A stretch of DNA of 64,000 nt from Apteryx mantelli (lineage: Eukaryota > Chordata > Aves > Apterygiformes > Apterygidae): assembly GCF_036417845.1 (NCBI RefSeq), contig NC_090012.1, forward strand, positions 124,001 through 188,000, in the 5' to 3' direction. The notes under the pieces were generated by a model, which saw nothing but the letters and a program-made list of their open reading frames with translations, did no database searches and was not told the DNA's origin. Each line of letters begins with the position of its first letter. Within the stretch, counting starts at the first letter, position 1. A program made the translations under genes and the position numbers. Of the stretch, positions 1 to 9,900 are shown piece after piece.

Positions 1-93
1 CCAGCCCCGCCCCCTCCGCTCCGACCCCGCCCACCCCCAAGCCGCGCCCCCTCGCTCCGGCCCCGCCCCCCGGCGCGGCCCCGCCCCGCTCAC

Positions 94-381
94 GACGTCA
101 CGCAGGTCGTCCGGCCCCAGCGGGCCCTTGCGCTGCTCCAGGTCCCGCGCGGCCTCCTCGGCGCGCGCCGCCAGCGCCGCCATGTCCAGCCGCGGCCGCC
201 CGATGATGCCCTCGCGCACCTGCTCGTACAGCCGGCTCCGCCCCACGGGCTCGGCCCCGCCCACGTCCCCGGCCCCCGGCCCGGTCGTGGTCCCGGTCGC
301 AGCTCCGCTCCCCACCGCGCGGCACCCGCGCGCCGCCGCCACCGCTCTCCGCGCCGCCGCCAGAGCCCTGGGCGCCGCCAT
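94..381 (-). CDS. SARS2: Mitochondrial seryl-tRNA synthetase, first coding exon (partial)
   Basis: This is coding exon 1 of the enzyme that charges mitochondrial tRNA-Ser; the remaining exons lie beyond the left edge. The ATG at 381 opens 96 codons that end in phase 0 at a GTGAGC donor (93-88). The first 40 residues are rich in Ala, Arg and Gly with no acidic residue before Asp39, as expected of a mitochondrial presequence. Residues 50-58 (RLYEQVREG) and 63-85 (RPRLDMAALAARAEEA onward to LEQRK) match the start of the N-terminal helical arm of vertebrate SARS2 (LYEYAREG, then PQLDIE and ALELRKGELRSADL in human). The catalytic domain is outside the window. The start is supported by the presequence and by a CAAGATGGCGGC context. 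MRPS12 lies upstream in the same direction rather than divergently. Confidence 0.88.
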
Positions 382-430
382 CTTGGGCGCCGGCGCGGAA
401 GTGCCTCGCGCCGCGTGCCGGAAGGGGCGT
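382..430 (-). promoter_or_regulatory. SARS2: Probable SARS2 core promoter and 5'UTR
   Basis: Immediately upstream of the SARS2 ATG there is a CACTTCCG ETS/GABP-type site (revcomp of 396-403) and a YY1-like AAGATGGCGGC overlapping the start codon. Both are common in housekeeping and mitochondrial gene promoters. No TATA box is seen. The transcription start is not defined by the sequence. Confidence 0.5.
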
Positions 431-496
431 GGCGAAGAACGGCCACGCCCCCTCGCCGCGCTGGGAGCGCCTTGGCCACGCCCCCTGCCCCGGCGC

Positions 497-1160
497 GCCG
501 GCACCCCCCCGCCCCTCCCCAAACAGCACCCAGCACCGCCCCCCACCCCCAAAACGGCACCCAGCACCCCCAAAACGGCACCCACCATCCCCCCCCGGCA
601 CCCAGTGCCGACCCCGCCCCTAAAACGGCACCCAGTGCTGCCCCCCCGCACCCCAAATGGCACCCACGACCCTCCCCCGGCACCCAGCACTGCCCCCCAT
701 CCCCAAAGCAGCACCCGCTGCCCCCACCGGTACCCAGCACCACCCCCCAGTACCCAAAATGGCACCTACAACACTCCCCCCACCCCAGCCCCCAGTGCCA
801 CCCTGTGCCCCCAAAACAGCACCCACCACACCCCCCCGGCACTCAACACTGTCCCCCCCAGCACCCAGTCTCTCCCCAAACCCTGTATGGCACCCAGTGC
901 TACTTTCCAGCACCAAATACAGCACCCTCAGCCCCCCCCAACCAGCACTGTACCCACACACAGCACCCACAGCCCCTCATCACTGCCTCCCGCACCCAAA
1001 GACCCCCCAGCACCCAACATGACACCCACAGCCCCTCCCCAGCTCCTGCTACCTGCCAGCCATCACTGTCCCCCTTGAACCCACACCCCTGTCTCCACCC
1101 CCCCACCCTTCACAGCTCCCCCTGCACCCATTAACCCCCCACACACATCCCCCTCCGCGC
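497..1160. repeat. C-rich minisatellite between SARS2 and MRPS12
   Basis: Degenerate tandem repeats built on CAAAACGGCACCCAGCACC-like units of variable length, C-rich on the plus strand. It fills most of the gap between the SARS2 promoter and the MRPS12 polyadenylation signal. Open frames through it follow repeat composition only. Confidence 0.8.
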
Positions 1161-1226
1161 ACCCCCAACAGAGCCAGGAGACCCTCCTCAAGCACAGTCC
1201 ACAGCATCGCTTGCGCAGCGACGGGC

Positions 1227-1232
1227 TTTAAT
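1227..1232 (-). terminator. MRPS12: ATTAAA polyadenylation signal of MRPS12
   Basis: TTTAAT on the plus strand reads ATTAAA leftwards, 127 bases after the MRPS12 stop codon. It is the first plausible signal downstream of the stop. Confidence 0.6.
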
Positions 1233-1358
1233 GGCGAGGGGGAAACAAAGAATAGAAGTCCTTGGGGCACCCGCGACAGCGAAGGGCGCCGCGACACGTC
1301 CCCCCCGTGGCGCGAAGCTCCCCGCTCTTCCTCCTCCTCCTCCGCCACCGGCCGCTCG

Positions 1359-1924
1359 CTACTTCTTCTTCTGGACATGGGCGCAGTCGTATTTGCCCCG
1401 CACGATGGTGAGCTTCACGCCAGGCAAGTCCTGGGTGCGGCCGCCCTGCACCAGCACGATGTGGTGCTCCTGCAGGTTGTGGCCCTCGCCGGGCACGAAG
1501 CAGATGACCTCCTTGCCGTTGCTCAGGCGCACCCGCACGCACTTCCTGTTGGCCGAGTTGGGCTTCTTGGGCTTGCGGATGAGGTTCTTGATGACGACGC
1601 CCTTGAGCTGGGGGCGGCCGAAAGTGGCGCCCAGCTTGGGAGGAGGCGGCTTGGGCCGGCCCTGCCGGTGCATCTGGTTCAGGGTGGCCATGGCGCGGCC
1701 GGGCTGCGGGTTGGGGGGCTCGGGCCGCCCCAAGGGTGCGGGGCCACGAGGGAGCAGCGCGCTGAGGCCTGCGGAAGACCGGGGGGGGCGGTCAGCGGCC
1801 CCCCGGGATATGATTCCCTGGGATACGACCCTCCCCCGGGGGCGACCCGAGGCCCCCCCCCCTCAGTATACGCACCCCAGCCCCGAAGCGAGGCCACGGT
1901 CCTCAGCAGAGCGCTGCCCGCCAT
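1359..1924 (-). CDS. MRPS12: Mitochondrial small ribosomal subunit protein uS12m
   Basis: Encodes the mitochondrial version of ribosomal protein S12, which sits at the decoding centre of the small subunit. Coding exons are 1924-1876 and 1768-1359; the join (phase 1) has a GTGCGT donor and a TTCCGCAG acceptor. The predicted protein has 152 residues (human 138). Residues 1-16 ([16 protein letters not shown]) start a presequence. The conserved core begins at MATLNQMHR and contains [22 protein letters not shown] and [12 protein letters not shown], the S12 signatures, and ends [10 protein letters not shown]. An acceptor (CTTTCTTCCTTCAG) about 35 bases upstream of the ATG implies a non-coding first exon near 2108-2180. 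Transcription runs in the same direction as SARS2, whereas in human the two genes diverge from a shared promoter. Confidence 0.95.
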
Positions 1925-2099
1925 CTTACAGGCCGACAGCACCGGCAAGCGGCGGGGCCTGAAGGAAGAAAGGCACCGTTAGCACCGCCGGGAGGGCCGG
2001 GGAAGGGGGGGAGGAAAGCAGTCGTGCCCGCCCGCCCCGCCCCGACCCCGCCGGGAACACGCTCGCCCCGCGGCCGGGGAGCAAAACGGCCCCGCCGCC

Positions 2100-2300
2100 T
2101 CCTTGCCCACCTTACACCGCCGCCATTTTAGCCCCCAACTCCCGCCTCCTTCCTTGCTCCGCCACCGTCGCGCTCCCATTAGCCAGCAGAAACGCCGCTC
2201 TCTCTCACCCCGTTCTCCGATTGGCTACAACAGTCCTCCGTCCCCCTCTGATTGGTGCCGGCTATAAAGAGGTACCACCCTCGCCTCTTGATTGGCCACA
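2100..2300 (-). promoter_or_regulatory. MRPS12: MRPS12 promoter with three CCAAT boxes and YY1-like site
   Basis: The region holds AAAATGGCGGCGG (YY1-like, revcomp of about 2117-2129) inside a probable non-coding exon followed by a donor (AAG then GTGGGC, or GCG then GTGTAA). Three CCAAT boxes face leftwards at 2220-2224, 2251-2255 and 2291-2295, spaced 31 and 40 bases, a layout typical of NF-Y promoters. A TATAAA at 2263 lies on the opposite strand, so a rightward non-coding start cannot be excluded. Confidence 0.6.
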
Positions 2301-2510
2301 TTGCCGCCCTACGGCTGCGCAGCAGGTCCAAAAGACTCTCATACTTCCGCGAAAGGGGGGTATTGCTATGGCAACCATCCCAGCAACGTTTTGGGGGGCC
2401 CCAGGACCCCCCAGCGGCCCTGGAGGTGCCCGGGGGGAGGGAATTGGGGGTGCTGGGACCTGCTGGACTTCCGCTAAGGTGCCTTATCTTGCTACAAGGC
2501 AGCCAGGGAC

Positions 2511-2715
2511 ATGGGTGTGCGGCCACACGTGTGCACACGTGTGTGCATACACATGTGCTTCCATGTACACCCACATGCGTGTACACCCATGTGTTTCATG
2601 CACACCCAGTCACGCACACACCCACCTACACACTGCAACACACATGGCTGCACCCCCCCCACACACATGCCAACACACGTGTGCACACGCATGTGCGCAC
2701 CCCCCCCACACTCTC
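2511..2715. repeat. CA/GT-rich low-complexity tract
   Basis: Alternating purine-pyrimidine sequence of CACACGTGTGCACAC type, interrupted. It lies between the MRPS12 promoter and the 3' end of the F-box gene. Confidence 0.8.
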
Positions 2716-2802
2716 CTCCCCGGATCCCTCCATTAGGGAAGGAGGCGCCGAGCTCGGACCCCCGGTGCCCACCTGGATCGGAAGGAGGCTGCGGCGCTGG
2801 GG

Positions 2803-4130
2803 CTAGTGGGCAGCGGAGGGCAGCGAGGGGGGCGCGGGGCAGCCGCCAGCCCCCCGGTCCTGCGCCGGGCCGAGCCGCACCACCACGGCCGAGTGGGTGA
2901 CACGAGCGCCGTAGTGGCCGGCCCAGAACTGCGTGTCCTTGCCCCGGTGGCAGAAGTGGACGTAGCGGACGCCGGGGCCGTAGCAGCGGAAGACGTGCGA
3001 GACCTGGCCGGGGAGGGAGAGAAAGCCGCCGTTGAGCAGGGGGGTCGGAGCGCCCTCGTGCCTCAGTTTCCCCACGAGCCTTCGGCATCTCCCACAGGGG
3101 GGCCGAGCCGCCGGTTGCGGTTTTGGGGCGGCGGCGCTCACCTGCCGGTACTGCTGGTCGTTCCACTGCTCCACGGGCTCGGGCCGGGCCTCGAAGGAGG
3201 CGAGGACGGCATGGCAGTCGGCGGCCAGGAGCCGGACGTGGAGGGAGTACTCACAGCCACAGTCCTCCCGGGCGCCCCACCTGCGGCCGGCGGAGAGCGG
3301 CTCGAGGGTGGCCCCCAGTGCCGCCGGAGCCCCCGCGCAGGACCGGACCGGGCTTCCTCCCGGCCCGGCTTCCAGCCCGCTCACCAGTCGGAGACGTGGA
3401 TCTTGGGCTGGTGGATGTCGAGCAGTTCCTCCCAGAGCCCTTCCGCCAGCAGGTCGATGAGCTGGGATTTACTGCACCAGCTGCACCGGGGGGGGGGGCA
3501 GAAAATCACACGTGCGGCCGCCGCCGCTGGGGCACCCCGAGGCGTGGGGCACCCCGAGGCGTGGGGCAAGCAGAGCCGGGAGGGAAACCGAGTCCCGGCG
3601 CCGCCGACTCACCCGAAAGAGGAGACAAAGCAAGTCTGGGCCGGGGCGCCCTCGAGCGGGCGCCGGTTCTCCTCTATCGCCCACCCGTTGCCGCCGCTCC
3701 GGACCCTCCAGTGGGTGAATTTCTCTGCGGGGAGGGCAGGGAGGTGGGTGCCGGGGAGCGGCTGGCGGGTGCCGCTGCGCGCCCACCCGCCCGCCGGCTC
3801 CTTACCCGCGCCGCAGGGGTTGCGGAGGAGGTTGCGGCCCAAGGGCCGCAGCACGCAGAGACGGGCCCAGGCGGCGGGCGGCAGAGGGCCGAGGCGGGCG
3901 GCCTCGAGGCAGGCGGCGCAGCCGGCCCGCTCCAGCTGCAGCCGCCACACCGTGGGGCCGTCCACCACGGCCTGCCAGCGCCGGCACACCAGGCGGCAGC
4001 GGGTGGCCAGCGTCCGCGCTGGCACCCAACTCAGGATCAGCACCAGCACCTCGTCCGGCACCGGGTTCAAGTCGAGGAGGCAGGGCCCGGCGTCGGCTTG
4101 GCTCAGCTCCCGGCTCGCCGCCTGCCCCAT
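2803..4130 (-). CDS. FBXO27: F-box protein with FBA glycoprotein-binding domain (FBXO27/FBXO17-like)
   Basis: Substrate receptor of an SCF ubiquitin ligase; this subfamily recognises N-glycosylated proteins. Five coding exons were read: 4130-3806, 3724-3613, 3480-3385, 3280-3142 and 3003-2803, all with GT-AG ends and consistent phases, giving 290 residues (human FBXO27 283, FBXO17 278). Residues 18-62 form the F-box (VPDEVLVLILSWVPARTL, then RLVCRRW and DGPTVW). The FBA domain starts at GRNLLRNPCG (98-107) and includes WAIEENRRPLEGAPAQTCFV, DLLAEGLWEELLD, EQWNDQQYRQ, and near the end DTQFWAGHYGARVTHS. That last block is closest to FBXO27 as I remember it. A C-terminal extension rich in Gly, Pro and Ala follows. 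Human has FBXO17 and FBXO27 side by side; only one copy is here, so it may represent either. Confidence 0.85.
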
Positions 4131-4173
4131 GGCTCGCCGTCGGCATCACGCCATGCTGGGCCGGGGGCCGGTG

Positions 4174-4300
4174 CCTGCAGGGCAGCGAGGGGGGACGGAC
4201 ACACGATACACGGGAAGGTTTTGAGGCTGCGGGACCCAGGCGTCCGGGACTCACTTCCTCCTCCAAGCCGCTAGCCCTGCACCTCGATCATGGCCGGAAA
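4174..4300 (-). other. FBXO27: Possible 5'UTR exons and tiny intron of the F-box gene
   Basis: Upstream of the ATG there is an acceptor (CTCGCTGCCCTGCAG, exon starting at 4174) and a donor (GGAGGAGGAA then GTGAGT, exon ending at 4255). They imply an untranslated exon to the right and an intron of about 79 bases. The intron contains one copy of the dispersed 15-bp motif (4231-4245). Confidence 0.4.
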
Positions 4301-4379
4301 GGGAGCCAGGAGTCCGGCATTCCCATGAAACCACCCCTTCCCCCCCCCCCGTACATACACACCACTAGCTGCCCTATGC

Positions 4380-4800
4380 AGACCCTGGGAGCCTCTCCCT
4401 TGCTGCTGTTACCCCCCCCCAAGGGCCCAGGTGTTCTGACCCCCCCTCCGGTGACCCCTCCCAATGCAGCCCCCGACCCCCTCTGCTGCCACTCCCCCCA
4501 AAAAGGGACCCAGGCGTCCTAACCCCCCCGACCCATCCCAATACAGACCCTAGGAGACTCCCCCCACTGCTCCCCCCCCAAAAGGGACCTAGGCGTCCTG
4601 ACCCCCCCCAATGCAGATTCCAGGAGCCCCCCCCCCCCACTGCCACCCATCTCCAGAGGGACCCAGGAGTCCTGACCCCCCCCGTGACCCCTCCCAATGC
4701 AGCCCCCAGGAGCCCCCCCCACCTCCAAAGGGACCCAGGCGTCCTGACCCCCCATGACCCCTCCCAATGCAGCCCCCAAGACCCCCCCTGAGGGAGTCTC
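4380..4800. repeat. Minisatellite with GGGACCCAGGCGTCC core
   Basis: About five units of 62-85 bases, each with CCCAATGCAGACCC-type sequence, a C run, and GGGACCCAGGCGTCCTGAC or a one-base variant. It sits between the F-box gene and the PAK4 CpG island. Confidence 0.85.
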
Positions 4801-4899
4801 CCCCCCTTTTACCCCCACCGTGGCCCCACCTGACCCACAGCGCCCTCACTGCCCAGCCAGCCCCGATCTCCATCTCTTCCCCCCACCCCCCACAACAGG

Positions 4900-5337
4900 C
4901 CGACAGCACTTCCGGGTTACGAACTGACGTCGCATCTCTACCGGATGACGTCAGCGCCCGCGCCGGTGACGCTACAGCAGGGCGGTGGCAACAGCACAGC
5001 ACAACTCCTCCCACCCACCCCCAAAGGGGCGCGTCGGCTTTAAACCTGGCCGCGCCCCTCCTTTTTCCCCGCCTCCATGAGTCACGCGCGTCCTCCGCCA
5101 ATCGCCGCGAGGCACGCCCCCTCCGGCGCCCCGTGAGTGGGCGGTGCCCTCAGAGCGACGGCAGCTCCCGCCTATCGCTGCGAGGGAGCGAGGAACGAGC
5201 GGGGAGCCGGGGCGAAGAGGCGGGGCATCCCTCCCCCTTCTGCCCCGCCCTCCGGAGGGGCGGTGCTCGTTGCCGGGGGAACGGAGGCGAGGGAGGGGAG
5301 GGGCGGGGCGGGTGCCCGGATGTGGCTCTTTCCTAAC
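4900..5337 (+). promoter_or_regulatory. PAK4: CpG-island promoter of PAK4, possibly bidirectional
   Basis: CpG-dense interval with an ETS site (ACTTCCGGG, 4908-4916), two CRE-type sites (TGACGTCG 4925-4932 and TGACGTCA 4946-4953), an AP-1 site (TGAGTCA, 5078-5084), a CCAAT box near 5098 and many GC boxes. It lies between the leftward F-box gene and the PAK4 first exon, so it could serve both. Confidence 0.6.
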
Positions 5338-5409
5338 ATGGCGGCGGCGGCGGCTGAGTGACCGGGCGGGAGAGCGAGTGCCGGCCCCGCCCCTCGGGCA
5401 GCGCTAGGG
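5290..5409 (+). other. PAK4: Probable non-coding first exon of PAK4
   Basis: CpG-rich exon-like stretch ending at a GTGAGC donor (5410). It contains a YY1-like AACATGGCGGC and a seven-codon upstream ORF (5338-5361, ATG to TGA). No other rightward gene lies before the PAK4 start codon at 30308, and human PAK4 also has untranslated first exons. The 5' limit is a guess. Confidence 0.5.
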
Positions 5410-6520
5410 GTGAGCTGGGGGGCTGAGGGGAGGCTGAGAGAAAGGGGAAGATGGGGGGCTGGGGGGAGGTGGGAGAAGGGGGAAGTGGGGGTGCTGAGGG
5501 GGAGATGGGGGGCTGAGAGAAAGGGGGAGGTGGGGGGCTGAGGGGGAGATGGGGGGCTGGGGGGGGAGGCTGAGAGAAAGGGGGGTGCTGAGGGGAAGAT
5601 GGAGGGTGTGGGGGCCTGAGGGGAGTCTCAGAGAAGGGGGGAGGTGGGGGGCCGATAGGGAGATACAGGGCTGAGGGAGGAGTGGAGGAGGTGGGGGTGT
5701 TCTGGGGGGCTGAGAAGAAGCTGAGAGAAAGGGGGAGCTGGAGGGCTGAGGGGGAGATGGGGGGCTGGGGGACATGGAGGTGTTTTGGGGGGTTGAGAAG
5801 AAGCTGAGAGAAAGGGGGAGATGGAGGGCTGGGGGGAGGTGAGGGGCTGGAGGAGGTGGAAGGTATGTTGGGGGCCGGGGGGGCAGCTAAAAGGAAGGAG
5901 GAGAGGGAGGATGAGGGGATGCTGAGAGAAAGGGAGCTGAGGGGGAGAGGGGTTTGAGGGGCTGGAGGGGAGATGGAGGGCTGGGGGAAAAGGGAAGATG
6001 GGGCTGAGGGGATTTGGGGGAGCTGAAGGGAAGCTGAGGGAAAGGAGGAGATGGGTGGGGGGCTGAGAGGGAGATGGGTGGTGCAAGGGAGAGATGGAGG
6101 GGGAGATGGGGGGTTTGGGGAGCTGCGGGGGAGATGACGGTGCAGGAGGCTATGGGGAGCTGAGCAGAGGCTGAGTGGAAAGGGGAGATGGAGCTATGGG
6201 GAAAGGGGGTGCCGAGGGGGAAGACGAGTGGTTCAGGGGTTGCTGCGGAGAGGGGGGGAGCCTGGGTGTGAGGGGCCCCAAAAGGAAGGGGGAGACAAGG
6301 TGCGAAGGGTTGAGGCTCTGATGAAAGGGGGTAGGAAACAAGGGGAAGAGGGTGCAGGAGAAGAGGAGAATGGGGATGCCAAAGTGGTGGAAAAACCCTG
6401 GAGAAGGATTTGGGGCCTGACTGAATCCTCAGGGTTGTGGGAGCGAGAGGGCTGGAGGCCGGGGAGGGAGGAAGGAAGCCTCCAGAGGGGGCAAACGAGG
6501 ACCGGGTGAATGCAGGTGTG
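5410..6520. repeat. Purine-rich G/A minisatellite
   Basis: About 1.1 kb of almost pure purine on the plus strand, built of units such as GGGGGCTGAGGGGGAGATG and GCTGAGAGAAAGGGGG. It decays into unique sequence beyond about 6.3 kb. It lies at the very start of PAK4 intron 1, transcribed as the purine strand. Confidence 0.85.
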
Positions 6521-6840
6521 TCAGAGCCCATGTGCAGGGAAGTCCTGGCTGGAACAGAGTGATCGGGGTGTGCAGGAGGCCCAAGATTTTGAGGAGAAGC
6601 AGAAGGGATGTTTGCAACAGGTGGGGAGAGTGAGGGAAAGGGTGGAGAGCAGGCTTCTGCCCTCCTCCGAGCCCTAAAAATAGCCGGAATTGTGGGTTAT
6701 AAGGCATTTGCTGGGGATCTTAAGATCCACAGGCAGCGTGCCTGACCTGGCCGCGTAAGGGGCCTTACGGAAATCTCTTGTTCTCACGCAGCATCTCTTC
6801 GCCTGAGGCTCCCGGCATGCCTAGCTGACTTGGATAAGAA

Positions 6841-6955
6841 TTTTCACCTCCTCACAGGTAGGAAAACGGGGACAAAATTTGCCCACCGGGCTGCGGATCA
6901 GTCGGCAAAGCTGAGAGTTCAGCCCGGGAGTCCTTTTTCCCCATGGCTCCCTCTC
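6841..6955 (-). mobile_element. Ancient MIR/CORE-SINE-like relic
   Basis: The plus strand reads like the reverse complement of MIR: CACAGGTAGGAAAACGGGG, then ATTTGCCCA, GGCAAAGCTGAGAGTTC and AGCCCGGGAGTCCT, in MIR order and spacing. Recognised by eye only; it is old and degraded. Confidence 0.45.
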
Positions 6956-9900
6956 TAATTGCCACGTACCGCTTTTCAGAAGTGCTTATTCTGCATGTGC
7001 GCTTGGGGCGCATTGTGTTTAATATAAATGGAAAGACCCTGCGTCGGGTTTTGGGGCGGCCAAGGAAAATAAGGCTGAGAAAGCAAATGCTGCTCTTTGT
7101 CTTGTAAAAACGTATCTAACTCTCTTCGCCTTCCCCAAACATAGGTCAGAAGTGAGGGAGGAAAATCGGGGAAAGCACGATTGTTGTCACCGCTAGTTTC
7201 ACGTGCGATGGTTTTTCTGTAAGAACTTGTCAGAGCCCTCCTGGGCGCTCTGGGACATAGAAATGCAAGTTAAGTTGTTTTTTTTTTTTTTTCCCCGTGT
7301 GTTTGGTAACAGCGCTGTCAGTAGCTGTGTTTGGGAGCAGATGTCTCTTGTTCTAGTGCTTCAATTAGCCGGAGTGGAAATGCTGCTAATTGCTAGTAAG
7401 TGGAATGGGAGCATAAATTAAAAGCGGAGCAAGACTTAGCTTGTGAACACTGCAGATGCTGATATTTTTTCCAAATAAAAATAACTGCGTGTTTTATCGG
7501 TACCCAGGGGTCACAAAATTGGGCTCAGAGGAGGGCGACCGTTCCTCTCGTGGTGCGCTGATCAGCACGCGCAGGCTCGGGTGTTTCTGATGACCCAGTT
7601 GCTTCCCATGATGACCCGGGAAACCCGGTTTTCGTCTATTTTTGTTCTTAGTGCTTTGCTTTTTCATATGTTCATCAGTGTTTACAGGGCGGCTCTCTTC
7701 CCGGTGTCTAGGTGATTTAATGGTCGAGTTGAATCGCAGAGAACTCTGGGGCTAGATTTTTCTAACATCTCGTGCCACTTTGGGCTGGATGTTCAGAGGA
7801 GGCGAGATGTAAATTGTACAGGAGCTGGGATGCCTCAGTGCTGCTAAATCCTATGTCTCACACTGGGTGTCCCTTGAAAACAAGGTTTTGCCACAGTTTG
7901 GCCTATCAGGAGCAGATAAAGGATTAAAAAAAGGATAATAAAGCGTCCTCTGCTCCACAGTGCTCCTCTTCGAGTAAACACGGGGCTCACGATGCTGCTC
8001 TGAGCCTCGCGCTAGCAGACGCTCTGCTCTCTACCTCCCTGCGGCAGAGACGGTGCCAGCGGCTCCTGGGAAAGTTTTGCCGTCCCACGGTACCGCTTTC
8101 GCTAGGGACGGAAAATCGGCGGGCAGCAGCGCAGGCGGCGCCTGCCAAATGCGGCTGTAGTTCTTAGCTGCGGATTTATTCACTTGCATAACTCGTTTCC
8201 CTGTGCCCACCAGCCGGTTCGCTGGGCTGAATTTCCCCGGAGCTGGAGATGAGGCTGTGGGGCATCTTGCGCTGCGTTCGCTGCATTATTTCGCATCAAG
8301 GATAACGCTTCGTTGAAGCAGAGCTGTAGAATAAAACCAGAAAAATTCCAGGATTACTTTTTAGCTACGTTTTTTTGTGGTAAATCAGTCCGTTTTGCAA
8401 CAATTAACTGGGCGTGTTACAGGGCTGCAAATTGGTGCCGACAGCATCCTACACAATGGGCTTGTAAATATCTGCAAATCAGATTTATTGAAAATACCCA
8501 GCTGCGGAGCGGGGCTTTAGGGAGGATACAGCTAACCTTAGGAGAGCTGAAAGGGGGGAAAAAGAAAAAAAGAAAAAAAGCTTTTTAAATAAAGCCCCAA
8601 ACAAAGTTTGAATAGTAGCCAAAGAATTGGCTGCTTGCTGCCAGTAAAAACATTAACTAATCCTGGCAGCCTTTTAAGGAAAGTATCTTTCTTTCTGGTT
8701 AAGAAATAAACCTGTTAGATTTATTTATTGTCTCCTGCACAGGTTGAGGGAGGCTTTCTGGAAATCACGTCTAAATTCCGCATAGGAATACGTGGAACAC
8801 TGCGCATAGTGAAGCTGTAATGTGGGACTGTGTCAATCTGCGGCCAACATCACTCGTATTCCGGTAAATGTTTCTGACCTGTAACTCGTCAGAAAGTTCA
8901 CTCGGAAAAACCTCCTTGGCTTGCTGATCAGGTACCACCCTCGCATTCGCAAATGAAGATAATTAGCTAGAAAATATTTCGGTGCTGAAATAATCACAAA
9001 ACTTTCCGGGATAGATACTGGTGAGATAACGATCGCCGTCCACTCGGGTTACGTTTTACCTCTGTTCCGTGGAAACGTACGCGCTGCTCCCTTTCCTCTG
9101 TGGTGTTCCGACTTCCCAGATGTTTTCCAGATACCAGTTATCTTTGTTTGGTGATATTTATTTTGCTAACACTTATCAAATCTGCCAGAAGGAAGCTGTA
9201 TCTATGGAAAATAAAAAAGTCACGGGGTTTTACTCCGGACCCCTTGGTGCGCTTTGCGCCGCCTCCAGTTTAGAAGTCGGAGATTGTTTGCTGACTTCTC
9301 GCTTGATGCTCTCCGCCTCGCTGAGGATGACTTTTGGGGATATTATTGGCGTTTTAAAATACACAATGGAACTAGGTTGAAACAGGTTCCACCGGTAGGA
9401 TGCACCTAAGTCTTTGCTAGACCAGCGGGCTCTTCCCATGCCGTGCAGCTTCTCTCTCTCTCTCTCTCTGCGGACGGGCAGCGGGATCAGGTTGCCTCTT
9501 AACATCCTCCCGCTGCTGCTTTTCTTTCGAGGGGGAGTTTTATTTTAACTAGTGGCGCTGCAGGCTGCTGGACAGGGAGTGTCTCGCCACTCCTTGTCCG
9601 CGTGCGGAGCAGGAAAGTCCGAACCCACCCAGGCGCCGAGACAAATGCATCTATTTGTTTTGATTATCGACTAGTAAAAAGGGGGGAAGAAAAGCGTACA
9701 CACGTCTCCGTAGCTCAGCGTGCGGCGACTGTAACGGTCAGCGGGAGAAGGGCTCCGCCAGCCGCCTGTGGAAAAAGGCTCTTTTCACGAGCTACCTCGC
9801 TCCCTTCCCCGGCCCCCCTCCTTTCGGCATACCTGGACGTTTGCCACGTTCAGGCTGGTTTTGACAGCGTAGCAAGCAAGTCGCAGGGTCTTTTTTTGCA

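Noticed and set aside
128-1078. A 316-codon plus-strand frame across SARS2 exon 1 and the minisatellite
   Set aside because: It is antisense to a well-supported exon and otherwise repeat sequence rich in Pro, Thr and His.
2263-2268. A plus-strand TATAAA as promoter of a rightward gene
   Set aside because: No rightward exon or coding frame follows; the CCAAT boxes face the MRPS12 direction.
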